Shown: in pieces, positions 51,519-60,586 of the stretch | How positions within the stretch are numbered: position 1 is the first letter of the stretch | Layout of the letters: each line of letters begins with the position of its first letter | Origin: Aeromicrobium piscarium | GTDB taxonomy: Bacteria > Actinomycetota > Actinomycetes > Propionibacteriales > Nocardioidaceae | DNA length: 64,000 nt | Direction: 5' to 3' | Assembly: GCF_007421815.1 (NCBI RefSeq) | Contig: NZ_VLNT01000004.1 | Location: 124,001-188,000 of the forward strand | Translations under genes and position numbers: made by a program | Notes under the pieces: generated by a model | Database searches by the model: none | Told to the model about the DNA's origin: nothing | What the model saw: only the letters and a program-made list of their open reading frames with translations

Positions 51519-52397
51519 GTGGCTGCCGTCGACATCGTCGTGCCCTACTGGGGCGACCCGGACCTGTTCGCGCTCACCGTGGACTCGGTGCTGGCGCAGG
51601 ATGACGACGACTGGACGCTGACGATCCTCGACGACCATTACCCGGACCTCACGGCCTACGAGCGCTACCGCGGTGATCCGCGAATCACCTACGTCCGCCA
51701 CGAGGAGAACATCGGGATCACGGCCAACTTCGCGCAGGCGGCACAGCGGGCGAGCGCCGACTATGTCTGCATCCCCGGCAGCGACGACCTCCTCGACCCC
51801 GGCTTCGTGCGCATCGTCAAGGGGGCGATCGAGCGACATCCGGGGGTCGACGTGGTGCAGCCCGGGGTCCGCGTGATCGATGAGCACGGTGCTCCCTCGT
51901 TGCCCCTGGTCGACCGGGTCAAGCGGCAGCTGCTTGCGCCACGCGGGGAGACGGTGCTCGCCGGCCAGGATCTCGCGACGAGTCTGATCCGCGGCAACTG
52001 GCTCTACTGGCCCTCGCTGACCTTCCGCACCGATACCCTGCGACGGCATGAGTTCCGCGACGGATTCCCGGTGATCCAGGACCTCGCCCTGCTGATGGAC
52101 ATCGCCTTCGCCGGGGGGTCCCTCGTCTACGTCCCCGAGCAGGCCTTCGTCTACCGACGCCATGAGGGCAGCGCCTCGATGGCCGCGCTCACCGGCGGAT
52201 CGCGGTTCCGCGATGAGCGACGCTACTACCGCCTCGCTCATCGCCTAGCCGTCGAGCACGGCTGGAGACGCACCGCGCGGGCGGCCAGGATCCGGATCTT
52301 CTCGCGACTGCACGCGGCGACGGTGCTGCCGGGAGCGCTGCTCAGGCGCGACCGTGCCGGCATCGCCTCGGCGATCACCCACCTGGCGGGCCCCTGA
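51519..52397 (+). CDS. Glycosyltransferase family 2
   Basis: 292 residues. The GT-A nucleotide-binding core is VDIVVPYWGDPD followed by SVLAQDDDDW, RHEENIGITANFAQA and the DxD-like motif SDDLLDPGF. YRRHEGSAS near residue 225 fits the acceptor side. GTG 51519 is chosen on the -10 spacing; GTG 51510 is in frame. It transfers a sugar to a surface polysaccharide or glycolipid; the sugar is not deducible. The gene ends at a palindromic repeat cluster. Confidence 0.87.
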   Translation: MAAVDIVVPYWGDPDLFALTVDSVLAQDDDDWTLTILDDHYPDLTAYERYRGDPRITYVRHEENIGITANFAQAAQRASADYVCIPGSDDLLDPGFVRIVKGAIERHPGVDVVQPGVRVIDEHGAPSLPLVDRVKRQLLAPRGETVLAGQDLATSLIRGNWLYWPSLTFRTDTLRRHEFRDGFPVIQDLALLMDIAFAGGSLVYVPEQAFVYRRHEGSASMAALTGGSRFRDERRYYRLAHRLAVEHGWRRTARAARIRIFSRLHAATVLPGALLRRDRAGIASAITHLAGP

Positions 52398-52421
52398 CCG
52401 CCGATCGCCCCGGCCCCCGGT

Positions 52422-52645
52422 GGCGGTAGGTCATCAACCCTTCCGCTCCGAGAGCGGTACGCCCTCAACGTTATCGCTCCCCGATAGGGTTGAGGGCCTA
52501 CCTCCGCCGCCTGCCCCCAGCGCCCGGTGTGATGCTCCGAACGGCAGTGATCACCTCCGGTGGCGGTAGAGCATCAACCCCCATGTCGACCTGGTGAGGT
52601 TGATGGCCTACCTCTGCAGCGCCGGAAGGGTTGATGGCCTACCGC
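52422..52645. repeat. Nested palindromic repeat cluster, convergent gap 1
   Basis: Units of the GGCGGTA...TACC(GCC) family: a left outer arm at 52422-52450, an inner palindrome 52453-52503 (CAACGTTATCG shared with dnaX), another at 52562-52611 and a right outer arm at 52624-52645. The TAG stop of the GT2 gene at 52639 is part of the last arm. It may act as a two-way terminator for converging genes. Confidence 0.75.
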
Positions 52646-53391
52646 CGGCGACGGGCCTCGAGCGCGAGGCGGAGGAGCATGAGCCGGGCCCGCAGCACCG
52701 GGACGATCGAGCGCGGCCGGGAGGTCGAGGCGTTCGTCTCGTGGAGGCGGCGCCACACCACGACATCGTCGAGATGGCGGATCGACCCGTCGACATTGGC
52801 GACCGTCGCGATCCACAGGTCATGGGACTCCGACAGATAGGAAGGCAACGGCAGCACCCGGTCCAGTGCCTCGCGTCGCAGCGCCATCGCCGAACCGAAG
52901 TAGGGGATCACGCCGGCCCAGATGCGCAGCAGATTCCGTCGGTGCTGACGGGACGTGCGCGACCGCAACAACCAGGAACGCCGGCGCATGGGCGACGGCA
53001 GCGGCTGTCGCCCATCGAGGTCGACGACATTGCCCACGGCGACCTCGGCATCGGCCAGCCCCGCCAGAAGCGCCTCGACACGCCCCGGGGGCCACACATC
53101 GTCCTGGTCGCTCAACACGAGGTACTCACCGCGCGCGGAGCCCATCGCCTGTCCGAAGGCCCCGACATAGCCGAGATTGCGTTCGGTCCGCTGGACCTCG
53201 ATGCGGGGGTCATCGCGCTGTGCGAGCAGTTCCAGCGTGCCGTCCGTGCTTCCGTCGTCGACCACGACGACCTCGTCGGCATCGGCCAACTGCGCGAGGA
53301 TCGAGTCCAGCTGCTCATCGAGGTAGGCCGCACCGTTGTAGGTGGCCAGGCACACGCTCACGCGAATCCGCTCCGCCGCCCGCTCACCCAT
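52639..53391 (-). CDS. Glycosyltransferase family 2 (rhamnosyltransferase-like)
   Basis: 250 residues. SVCLATYNGAAYLDEQLDSIL and VVVDDGSTDGTLELL form the nucleotide-binding half, LVLSDQDDVWPPGR holds the DxD, and the acceptor half has YLSESHDLWIA. It resembles rhamnosyl transferases of surface polysaccharides. ATG 53391 has AGAGGGG upstream. Its stop codon lies within the palindromic repeat, so insertion of the repeat may have set the C-terminus (ending RRRR). Confidence 0.87.
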   Translation of the reverse strand: MGERAAERIRVSVCLATYNGAAYLDEQLDSILAQLADADEVVVVDDGSTDGTLELLAQRDDPRIEVQRTERNLGYVGAFGQAMGSARGEYLVLSDQDDVWPPGRVEALLAGLADAEVAVGNVVDLDGRQPLPSPMRRRSWLLRSRTSRQHRRNLLRIWAGVIPYFGSAMALRREALDRVLPLPSYLSESHDLWIATVANVDGSIRHLDDVVVWRRLHETNASTSRPRSIVPVLRARLMLLRLALEARRRR

Positions 53392-53434
53392 GGTTCCCCT
53401 CTCGCTGCGATGCCCCACCGTAGACTCCTCGATC

Positions 53435-54667
53435 ATGGGACGGTCGATCACCACGAGGCTAGCGGCTTTCACCGGTGGTCCCGTTCTCGCGGCCCTCGCG
53501 CCGCTCCTGATCATCCCCGTCATCACCCGTGCGACGGGCGCCGGCGGATGGGCGAGCTTCGCCGCCGGGCAGAGCGTCGGCCTGATCGGCATGATCGTCC
53601 TGACCTTCGGCTGGGGCATCGTCGGACCGGTCCGGATCGCCCAGCATCCCGACCCGACGGATCGCGCGCGCATCCTTCTCGAGAGCCTGGTGACGCGGGC
53701 CGTCGCGGCGGCGGTCGTCCTCCCGGTATCGGCGCTCGTGGCCTGGTGGGTGGCGACCCCCGACTATCGCCTCGCCGCGGCCGCCATCGCCGTGGCGACC
53801 GCGGCGGCCGGTTTCACTCCGGCATGGTTCTGCATCGGCGCCGGTCAGCCGGGCCTGCTGACGGTCTACGACGTGCTGCCCCGGCTCGGCGCCGCCGCCG
53901 TCGGTGCGGCGCTCATCTTCCTGACCGGTGAGATCGCCTGGTACGCGGTGGTGCTGGCCCTCAGCTGTGTCGTCGCCTTCGGCTGGCACGCCCGGGTGAC
54001 CATGCGCGACCACGACCTGGGGCACCTCGATGCCGCCGAGATCCGCATAGCGCTGCGCCGGCAGGTGCCGACGGCGGCCATCGACACGGTCTCCAACAGC
54101 TACGGCTCGACGCCCACACCGATCGCGACCGGCAGTCTGGCGACCTCCGCGGCCGACAGCTTCGCGTCCGCGAACACGATGTACCGCTTCGGGTTGATCG
54201 CCGTCGTCGCCTTCGGCAATGCCTTCCAGGGCTGGGTCCTGGAGCCCGATGCGGATGACCCACGAGCCCGTCACCGGCTGGCCATCGTGGCGCACGGCGC
54301 GCTCGGGGTGGCCGGAGGCATCGGGCTGGCCGCGCTGGGACCGTGGGCGAGCTCGATCGTCATGGGCGCGGACAACGCGGCGACCTGGACGGCATCTGCC
54401 CTGTTCGGCGCCGCCTTCTTCGCCATCTCGTTCACGACACCGTTCATCCGCAACGTCATGATCCCGCACGGACGGTACCGCTATGTCTTCGTCGTGACGT
54501 GCGCGTCCTCGCTCGTCGGGCTCTCGGTGATGCTCGCCGGTGCGGCAATGAGCGCCATGGAGGTCATCGCGGGAGGTATGGTCGCCGCCGAGCTGGTCAT
54601 CATGGTCGCGATCGTCGTCCCGGCGCGGCGGCTGCTCGCCGACCGCACGCCATCGCGCAGGGCATGA
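53435..54667 (+). CDS. Polysaccharide flippase-like membrane protein (Wzx/MOP superfamily)
   Basis: 410 residues with about 10-12 membrane helices. The pattern (LAAFTGGPVLAALAPLLIIPVITR, FTPAWFCIGAGQPG, AFGNAFQGWVLEP) resembles O-antigen flippases that move lipid-linked repeats. ATG 53435 lies 8 nt after TAGACT (53421-53426), a probable leaderless promoter. It is divergent from the GT2 gene. Together with nearby glycosyltransferases it suggests export of a surface polymer. Confidence 0.83.
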   Translation: MGRSITTRLAAFTGGPVLAALAPLLIIPVITRATGAGGWASFAAGQSVGLIGMIVLTFGWGIVGPVRIAQHPDPTDRARILLESLVTRAVAAAVVLPVSALVAWWVATPDYRLAAAAIAVATAAAGFTPAWFCIGAGQPGLLTVYDVLPRLGAAAVGAALIFLTGEIAWYAVVLALSCVVAFGWHARVTMRDHDLGHLDAAEIRIALRRQVPTAAIDTVSNSYGSTPTPIATGSLATSAADSFASANTMYRFGLIAVVAFGNAFQGWVLEPDADDPRARHRLAIVAHGALGVAGGIGLAALGPWASSIVMGADNAATWTASALFGAAFFAISFTTPFIRNVMIPHGRYRYVFVVTCASSLVGLSVMLAGAAMSAMEVIAGGMVAAELVIMVAIVVPARRLLADRTPSRRA

Positions 54668-54684
54668 CCTCTCCCGCCCCGCAC

Positions 54685-54801
54685 GGGCGGTGAGTCAGCG
54701 TCCGTTCCCCGATCGGGGCGGTTGGTCAGCGTCCATGTCGCTCGGACGGATGGACGCTGACTCACCGCCCCTGACGGAGGAAGGACGCTCAGTCACCGCC
54801 C
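54685..54801. repeat. Nested palindromic repeat cluster, convergent gap 2
   Basis: GGGCGGTGAGTCAGCGTCC (54685-54703) pairs perfectly over 19 bp with 54752-54770, enclosing GGTTGGTCAGCGTCCAT. A third arm, AAGGACGCTCAGTCACCGCC, follows at 54781-54800. The outer/inner/outer design equals the cluster at 52.4 kb though the arm sequence differs. Confidence 0.8.
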
Positions 54802-54808
54802 TTGGAGG

Positions 54809-55765
54809 TCAGCCGCGGTCCACCGGTTCGAGGGCCCAGCGCACGTCTCGCAGACCGGGTTCCAGCTCGGCGGGGACACGTCCCATCGCCGACCCCTTGC
54901 GACCGTCGCGCCAGCCGCGTCGGGCCGCGGCCCACACCGGGCCGCGGGGACGCGCGTAACGCAGCACCTCGACGAGGTGCAGGATCTCCATGAAGGTCTC
55001 AGCCGCGAGCCGGGCGGGGAACCGCCGCCCGTACATGCGGTTGACGACGCGCCGGTTCCGGACCCGGTAGTAGTACCGGAAGGGCGTGCTCAGCGTGATG
55101 ATCGGCGGCAGCGGCGACCCGCGGAAGCCTCCCGACAGCAACGGCCGGCGATACGCGGCGCCGAGATGGTGGTGCAAGGCCACCCCGGGGGCGGCGATAG
55201 GCGCCAGCCCGGCGCTCAGTGCCCGCAGCTCCAGCTCCTCGTCGACGAGGTCGATGAAGAACTCCTCGCGCATCGCGCCGATGCGCTCCCAGGTGGAGCG
55301 TGGAAGCAGCATGCCGGACTGAATGGTACGGATGGCGATGAGCGTGCCGTCCTCGGCCGTCCGGCTCACCTGACGGATCGTCGCCCAGAACTCCGGCACG
55401 ACGAAGGCAGGGTCGATCACCCCACGTGCGGTCGCCCGGTCGAACTCGTCCGACAGTCCGGAGACGAAGTCCGCCGAGGGCAGCGAGTCCTGATCGAAGG
55501 TCACGACCCGATCGGCGCCGCCGTCGAAGGCGGCCTGGATGCCGCGGTTCAGCGCCGCCGCGATCCCCGCATTGCGCGGCTGGCGGAGGAGATCGACGTC
55601 GTCTCGTTCCTCGAGCGCGGCGAAGACCTCAGCATCGGGCGCGGGCGTGCCGTCGTCGACCACGACCACGCGGACGGTCTGCGCCGCGATCGCATCGAGA
55701 TGGGTCAGCAGGGAGCGGTCGGGGCCGAAGACCGAGACCACCGACCAGGTCGCCTCACTCGTCAT
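54809..55765 (-). CDS. Glycosyltransferase family 2 (rhamnosyltransferase-like)
   Basis: 318 residues. VVVVDDGTPAPDAEVF and NAGIAAALNRGIQAA are the GT-A fold; TFDQDSLPSADF carries the DxD-type metal site; RSTWERIGAMREEFFIDLVDEE fits the catalytic region. It resembles galacto/rhamnosyltransferases. ATG 55765 overlaps the DUF2304 stop by 11 nt and gives the normal start; 55786 is a longer alternative. The gene ends right after a palindromic repeat cluster. Confidence 0.87.
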   Translation of the reverse strand: MTSEATWSVVSVFGPDRSLLTHLDAIAAQTVRVVVVDDGTPAPDAEVFAALEERDDVDLLRQPRNAGIAAALNRGIQAAFDGGADRVVTFDQDSLPSADFVSGLSDEFDRATARGVIDPAFVVPEFWATIRQVSRTAEDGTLIAIRTIQSGMLLPRSTWERIGAMREEFFIDLVDEELELRALSAGLAPIAAPGVALHHHLGAAYRRPLLSGGFRGSPLPPIITLSTPFRYYYRVRNRRVVNRMYGRRFPARLAAETFMEILHLVEVLRYARPRGPVWAAARRGWRDGRKGSAMGRVPAELEPGLRDVRWALEPVDRG

Positions 55766-56135
55766 CGGGCTCCGCCTCCGCGTCATCGGTCGGTGCGACG
55801 ACCTCGGTGCGGTGCTCGAACTCGGCCCGCAGCAAGGTGACCTCCTCGGCGACCCGGCGGATCTCGTCCTCGGCCCGCGAGAGCTCCCACGAGAGGTGGA
55901 GACAGACGCCGAGCAGCATCGCGATGCCCATCGCGAAGAGCAGGTTCGACGGCACTTGCACGCCGGCGATCGAGGAGAGCCAGCCGAGCAGACCCGGCAC
56001 GAGTTCCAGGATCAGCATGGCGACGCCGATGACGATCCAGAGGACCGCGTACTTCTCCTGCAACTGCCGCCGGAGCAGCATCGTGACGACCGCGACGATG
56101 AACAGCACCGTGAGTGCGGTGATGGCGATGAGCAT
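55755..56135 (-). CDS. DUF2304 small membrane protein
   Basis: 126 residues, three hydrophobic helices (LIAITALTVLFIVAVVTMLL, YAVLWIVIGVAMLILEL, LLFAMGIAMLLGVCLHLSWE) and an acidic tail after a possible short coiled coil. DUF2304 genes usually sit beside GT2 genes, as here; the function is unknown. It overlaps the upstream GT2 stop by 1 nt (TGATG) and the downstream start, forming a three-gene operon. Confidence 0.87.
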   Translation of the reverse strand: MLIAITALTVLFIVAVVTMLLRRQLQEKYAVLWIVIGVAMLILELVPGLLGWLSSIAGVQVPSNLLFAMGIAMLLGVCLHLSWELSRAEDEIRRVAEEVTLLRAEFEHRTEVVAPTDDAEAEPDDE

Positions 56136-56869
56136 CAGAGGGTCTCCTCGCGAGCGCCCACCGGCTGTCGCAGCATCGCGAACACCAGCGCGAAGACCGA
56201 GCGCAGCAGATAGATCATCGCCCCGATCGGATGCTGGCTGGGATTGCCGTGACGCCGCTGCCGCATCTCCACCGGCACCTGGGTCACCGTCAGCCCGGCC
56301 CCGAGGGCGGCGACGAGCGAGTCGATCGTGTCGCCGAGGTACTCAGCCGGGTAGTAGGTGACGTATTGCCGGATCGCGCGCCGGTTGGCCGCCCGGAAGC
56401 CGGAGGTGACGTCGGTGAGCCGGGTGCGCGCGAGCCGGGACAGGACCCAGGCGAGCAGGATCATCGCCCAGCGTCGAGGGCCCCGGACCGTGTAGCCGCC
56501 ACGATCGGCAAACCGCGCCCCGATCGAGATATCGGCCTCGTTCAACCCCTCGAGCACCCGCACGATATCGGCCGGATCGTGCTGTCCGTCCGCGTCGACC
56601 TGGATCGCGCGGTCGTAGTCATGGCGTTCGGCGTAGCGAAAGCCCGTGCGCATGGCACCGCCGACGCCGAGATTGAAGGGCAGCTGGAGCACGACCGCCC
56701 CGGCCTCGCGCGCCTCGCGCGCCGTGTGGTCGGTGGATCCGTCGTCGACGACGACGACGTCGAAATCGGGCGTCGCCGTGAGGATCTCGCGCACCGTGCC
56801 ACCGATATTGTCCTGCTCGTTCCAGGCGGGGACGATCACCAGCGTGCGCGGGAATGCCAGGTCTGTCAT
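56135..56869 (-). CDS. Glycosyltransferase family 2 (polyprenyl-phosphate sugar transferase-like)
   Basis: 244 residues. TLVIVPAWNEQDNIGGTVREIL, VVVDDGSTDHTAREA, and IQVDADGQHDPADI (D-x-D and DGQHDP) match dolichol/polyprenyl-phosphate mannosyl and glucosyl transferases. The QRRHGNPSQH segment fits the membrane-associated end. The start has TAGGCT (56879-56884) 9 nt upstream. It probably makes a polyprenyl-phosphate sugar for membrane glycosyltransfer, perhaps by the large membrane protein upstream. Confidence 0.88.
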   Translation of the reverse strand: MTDLAFPRTLVIVPAWNEQDNIGGTVREILTATPDFDVVVVDDGSTDHTAREAREAGAVVLQLPFNLGVGGAMRTGFRYAERHDYDRAIQVDADGQHDPADIVRVLEGLNEADISIGARFADRGGYTVRGPRRWAMILLAWVLSRLARTRLTDVTSGFRAANRRAIRQYVTYYPAEYLGDTIDSLVAALGAGLTVTQVPVEMRQRRHGNPSQHPIGAMIYLLRSVFALVFAMLRQPVGAREETL

Positions 56870-56924
56870 CTCAGCACGAGCCTAATGGACCGGGGTACCC
56901 GGCAGCCGCATGACCGTCCCAGCC

Positions 56925-57042
56925 GGTGGCGGTGGGTCGTCGATCTCTTCCGCGCCGGCGGCGGTAGACCGTCAACCTCATCGCCCCTCGATGAGGTTGA
57001 CGACGTACCTCCGCTGCCCCGGAAAGGTTGACACCGTACCGC
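56925..57042. repeat. Nested palindromic repeat cluster upstream of the GT2 operon
   Basis: GTCAACCTCATCG (56971-56983) and CGATGAGGTTGAC (56989-57001) form a perfect 13-bp stem with a 5-nt loop inside GGCGGTA...TACC arms. Outer arms are at 56925-56955 and 57020-57042. It follows the stop of the DUF6541-like gene. Confidence 0.8.
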
Positions 57043-57050
57043 TCTCACCC

Positions 57051-59033
57051 TCACTGCTCACAGATCGTGACCCGCTCGAGGGTGACATCGCCCTCGCGGG
57101 CGACCTCCTGCACCGTCGGCGGGGCGAGGCCGTTGAGTCCGCGGTACATCCTCGGGTACTCGTCGGGGTGGTGGAAGCTCAGGACATAGACCTCGCCACC
57201 GAGATCCTCGACCGCATCGCACACCTGCTCGCGCACCCGCGGACTGGAATCAGCGCGGTTGAGCTGGGTGCGGATGGTCTCCTCGTCGTCATTGGCGATC
57301 ACGTACATATACGCCGGCGCGACCCTGACCCCGGTGAGCGCGTAGACGAACGGGGTGCCCGAGCGCGGTTCACCGATCAGCAGGGCATCGTCGGGCACCA
57401 GATCCGGGATGCGCTGGATCATCGCCCACTCGTCGGCATTCACCAGATACGAGTCGGAGGTGATCGTGTAGGCGTTTCGGGCCCAGTGCAGAGCCGGATT
57501 GACGGCCCGCTGGTAGGCGACCAGGACACCGAGGAGCACGACGATCGCGAGCGTCACCCGCGCCAGCCTCGTGCGCCCACGGGCCGAGGACATCCCCACC
57601 CGGCGAGCCAGCCAGGTGATCGCGGCCATCCACCAGCGCGCCAGCGCGACGAAGCCGATGATCGCCGGAGCCATCGCACTCACGGCGGTGACAGCCACCA
57701 CGCGCAGGTTGTCCTGGAAGAAGACACCGGAGACGAACCAGCGGAGGTCCCCGGCGGGTGCTCCCACGGTGATCACGAACAGCGCCCCGATGACGACCCA
57801 GACCGCGACGAAGGCGAACCGCCGCTTGAGCACGAGCAGCACGAGCCCCACGATGATCGCCACCGACACCGAGACGGGGATCGGGCTGAACACCTGCGAA
57901 TTGGTGGCCAGCTCCCACGCCGCGCCCGGCAGTTCGCGATAGGGCGACCACGGCGACTCGTCACGCGGAGGCCGCATCACGGACCACGCCGTCGCGGTGA
58001 CAGCGACCAACACGAGGGTCACGACCGTGGCGGTCACCAGCGCACGACCCCGCTGCGAGGACCGGACCGCCCACTCGAAGACCGAGACGGACGCGAGGAC
58101 GACGGTCAGGAGCGCCCACACGAGGGCGGTGTTGGGGTGCGCTAGCAGGAGCCCGGGCAACGAGGCGCCCAGCACGAGGAAAGCGGTGCCACGTGTGACC
58201 TCGGGCTGGACCCCGCGCACGCGAAGGAGGACGGCGGTGAGCCCCACCATCGCGGGCAGCAGCGAGACCCCGAGGAAGTTCGGGTACAGCGTGCCGTAGT
58301 TGAGCAGCAGGAACGGGAAGGTATGGAAGCAGCAGGCGAGCGCCGCGCCTCCGACGGCTGCCAGGATCCGGTGTCGGCTGACGACGAGTCCGAGGAAGAT
58401 GCAGCCGCTCACCCAGCCGACCGTGGCGACCGCGATCATCATCGCGTTCGAGGCCTCGGGCAGGCTCACCCCGGTGGTCTGGGCGATCAAGGACAAGAAG
58501 CCGTGCCACGCGGCCGGGTACAGGCTGGCGACGCCGTCGAGGCTCGCGAAGCCGGAGACGTGGAAGGCCGAGGCATTGCCGGTCTCCATGGCGTAGCGCG
58601 TCGCGCCGAGGTGGAAGGCGTTGTCGAAACGGATCGAGAAGGCCGAGGGCGTGCCGGGGATGCGCGCCACCAGGTAGGTCATGTAGAGCGATCCGAGGAC
58701 CCAGGCGACCAAACTCGGCCACGGTGAGGCCGGACGCCCTCGCCACGCGGGTGGACGTTCGAAGGCGCGCAGACGGCGCACGAGGCGATAGAGCGCCCCA
58801 GCGATCAGGAACAGGACGGCCCACGTCAGCACGACCGGCAGCAGGCCCCACCGCAGGCCCACCCACGGCGCCACGACGGCGGATCCGGCGACGACGGTCA
58901 CGCTGATCGGCACGCCCGCCGCGAGGATGCCGAAGCCGCGCACGCCCAGGGCGGCCGCGAGGGTCGCTCCGGGGAGCACCAGCAGGGCCGCCGCCACGAT
59001 GACGGCCGGCACCAGCATGATCCAGTCGAGCAC
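57051..59033 (-). CDS. Large multi-helix membrane protein, DUF6541-like
   Basis: 660 residues. Some 14 hydrophobic helices are followed by a ~140-residue soluble C-terminal part (NADEWAMIQRIPDLVPDDALLIGEPRSG). RFDNAFHLGATRYAMETG and SLYPAAWHGFLSLIAQTTG match the actinobacterial DUF6541 membrane family, possible polyprenyl-linked sugar transferases (GT-C-like). GTG 59033 has AAAGGA upstream. It precedes the GT2/DUF2304 operon. The substrate is unknown. Confidence 0.83.
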   Translation of the reverse strand: MLDWIMLVPAVIVAAALLVLPGATLAAALGVRGFGILAAGVPISVTVVAGSAVVAPWVGLRWGLLPVVLTWAVLFLIAGALYRLVRRLRAFERPPAWRGRPASPWPSLVAWVLGSLYMTYLVARIPGTPSAFSIRFDNAFHLGATRYAMETGNASAFHVSGFASLDGVASLYPAAWHGFLSLIAQTTGVSLPEASNAMMIAVATVGWVSGCIFLGLVVSRHRILAAVGGAALACCFHTFPFLLLNYGTLYPNFLGVSLLPAMVGLTAVLLRVRGVQPEVTRGTAFLVLGASLPGLLLAHPNTALVWALLTVVLASVSVFEWAVRSSQRGRALVTATVVTLVLVAVTATAWSVMRPPRDESPWSPYRELPGAAWELATNSQVFSPIPVSVSVAIIVGLVLLVLKRRFAFVAVWVVIGALFVITVGAPAGDLRWFVSGVFFQDNLRVVAVTAVSAMAPAIIGFVALARWWMAAITWLARRVGMSSARGRTRLARVTLAIVVLLGVLVAYQRAVNPALHWARNAYTITSDSYLVNADEWAMIQRIPDLVPDDALLIGEPRSGTPFVYALTGVRVAPAYMYVIANDDEETIRTQLNRADSSPRVREQVCDAVEDLGGEVYVLSFHHPDEYPRMYRGLNGLAPPTVQEVAREGDVTLERVTICEQ

Positions 59034-59136
59034 GCGGGTGTCCTTTCGATGTGTACCGGTGGTTCTTCCCGGCATGCGGCCCGAACCCGGCTCGCCGGCC
59101 CGACCCCGCCTGTCGAACGTAGCCGACGCCGCCACA

Positions 59137-60498
59137 ATGGGAGCCGTGGACACACCGAGGCGGACTCTGCGCATCATGGACCTCGCGCTCCGCGTCGGCG
59201 AGACCCTCCTGGCCAATGGCGCGGGCACGGCCGATGTCCAGGCTACGATGTCGTCGATCTGCCACCATTTCGGGCTCCGCGGCGCCTACGTGGATGTCAC
59301 CTATGTGATGCTCACGGTGATGCATCAGGAGAACATCGACGATGTTCCGCTCGCACTGCGTCGCAACGTCAATCACCGGGAGACCGACTTCGAGGACCTC
59401 ACCGATGTCGACCACCTCGTCCGGCGCCTGCTCGCCGATGAGGTCGACCTGGATGAGGCGCGTCGTGAGATCGCCACCATCTCCACCCGCGGGCACACTC
59501 GCCCCCGTTGGTCGGTGCTCGCGAGCGGCGGCCTCCTGAGCGCCGGAGTCGCGTTCATGATCGGCGGCGACTGGATCGTGGCCCTGATCGCGACCGTCGC
59601 GGCCTGGCTCATCGAGCTGATGCGCTGGCGGCTGGCGCGCTTCCGGCTCCCGGACTTCTACGTGCAGATCGCGGGAGGTCTCTGCGCGTCCCTGCTCGCG
59701 GTCGGTACCGCCGCGCTGCACGTGCCCGTCAACCCCTCGCTCGTGATCTCGGCCAATATCGTGGTGCTGCTCGCGGGGCTCGGCTTCATCGGCGCGATCC
59801 AGGACGCTCTGACCGGGTACTACCTCACGGCAGGTGCGCGCATCTTCGAGGTGATGCTCTCGACCGCTGGCATCATCGTCGGGGTGAGCGGCGGGATCAT
59901 GGCCGGCGGCTGGCTGGGCGTCGATATCTCCAATCAGACATCGCTGCCCCCGCTGTCTCAGCTGTTGGCGGTGACCTTCGGCGGCGCCATCGCGGCGATG
60001 ACCTTCGCCCATTCGACCCACGCACCATGGCGCACGCTGCTGCCGATCGGCCTGATCGCCGGGGTCGGCGCGTCGATCTTCGTGGCCGGCGTCAACGCCG
60101 ATGTCGACCGCGCCTTCATCGCGGCAGTCGCGGCCATTCTCATCGGCATCGTCAGCTATCCCGTCGCTCGCTGGTGCCGCGTCCCCGCCCTAGTCGTGGT
60201 GGTCTCGGCGATCGTGCCGCTGCTGCCCGGTCTGACGATCTACCGTGCGCTCTCACAGCTGGCGGAGAACAACCTCTCGGGCATCTTCCAGGGGATCACC
60301 GCGACGGCGATCGCCGTCGCGCTCGCCGCGGGTGTGATCTTCGGCGAGTACCTGGCGCAGCCGCTGGCCCGCGAGACCCGGCGGCTGGAGCGTCGACTGG
60401 CCGGGCCGCGCCTGGTCGGGCCGTTCCGCGACAAGGGGCGGCGACCGAAGCAGATCGTGCCCGGCGGTGGTCCGCGACCGCGTCGGCGACCGCGCTGA
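59137..60498 (+). CDS. thrE: Threonine/serine exporter, ThrE family
   Basis: 453 residues. The N-terminal DUF1212 domain (RVGETLLANGAGTADVQATM, YVMLTVM, RRNVNHRETDFEDL) is followed by ten or so helices and a second ThrE domain near FVAGVNADVDRAFIAAVAAILIG. A basic, Pro-rich tail ends the protein. It exports threonine and serine by proton motive force in Corynebacterineae. ATG 59137 is preferred; GTG 59146 is in frame. It is divergent from the DUF6541-like gene. Confidence 0.9.
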   Translation: MGAVDTPRRTLRIMDLALRVGETLLANGAGTADVQATMSSICHHFGLRGAYVDVTYVMLTVMHQENIDDVPLALRRNVNHRETDFEDLTDVDHLVRRLLADEVDLDEARREIATISTRGHTRPRWSVLASGGLLSAGVAFMIGGDWIVALIATVAAWLIELMRWRLARFRLPDFYVQIAGGLCASLLAVGTAALHVPVNPSLVISANIVVLLAGLGFIGAIQDALTGYYLTAGARIFEVMLSTAGIIVGVSGGIMAGGWLGVDISNQTSLPPLSQLLAVTFGGAIAAMTFAHSTHAPWRTLLPIGLIAGVGASIFVAGVNADVDRAFIAAVAAILIGIVSYPVARWCRVPALVVVVSAIVPLLPGLTIYRALSQLAENNLSGIFQGITATAIAVALAAGVIFGEYLAQPLARETRRLERRLAGPRLVGPFRDKGRRPKQIVPGGGPRPRRRPR

Positions 60499-60586
60499 TC
60501 CTCGCGAACGACCCAGCTTCCGCGTGCCAGAGCCATCGGCTACCGTTCAGTAGGTAGTCAGCGCCCAGCCGCGAGGGAGCACCGTC

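Noticed and set aside
57961-60021. 686-codon open frame on the minus strand, and similar long antisense frames at 7057-8901, 9922-11784, 25560-27458 and 30032-31852
   Set aside because: Each overlaps a gene with clear family motifs on the other strand, and the translations show shadow composition.
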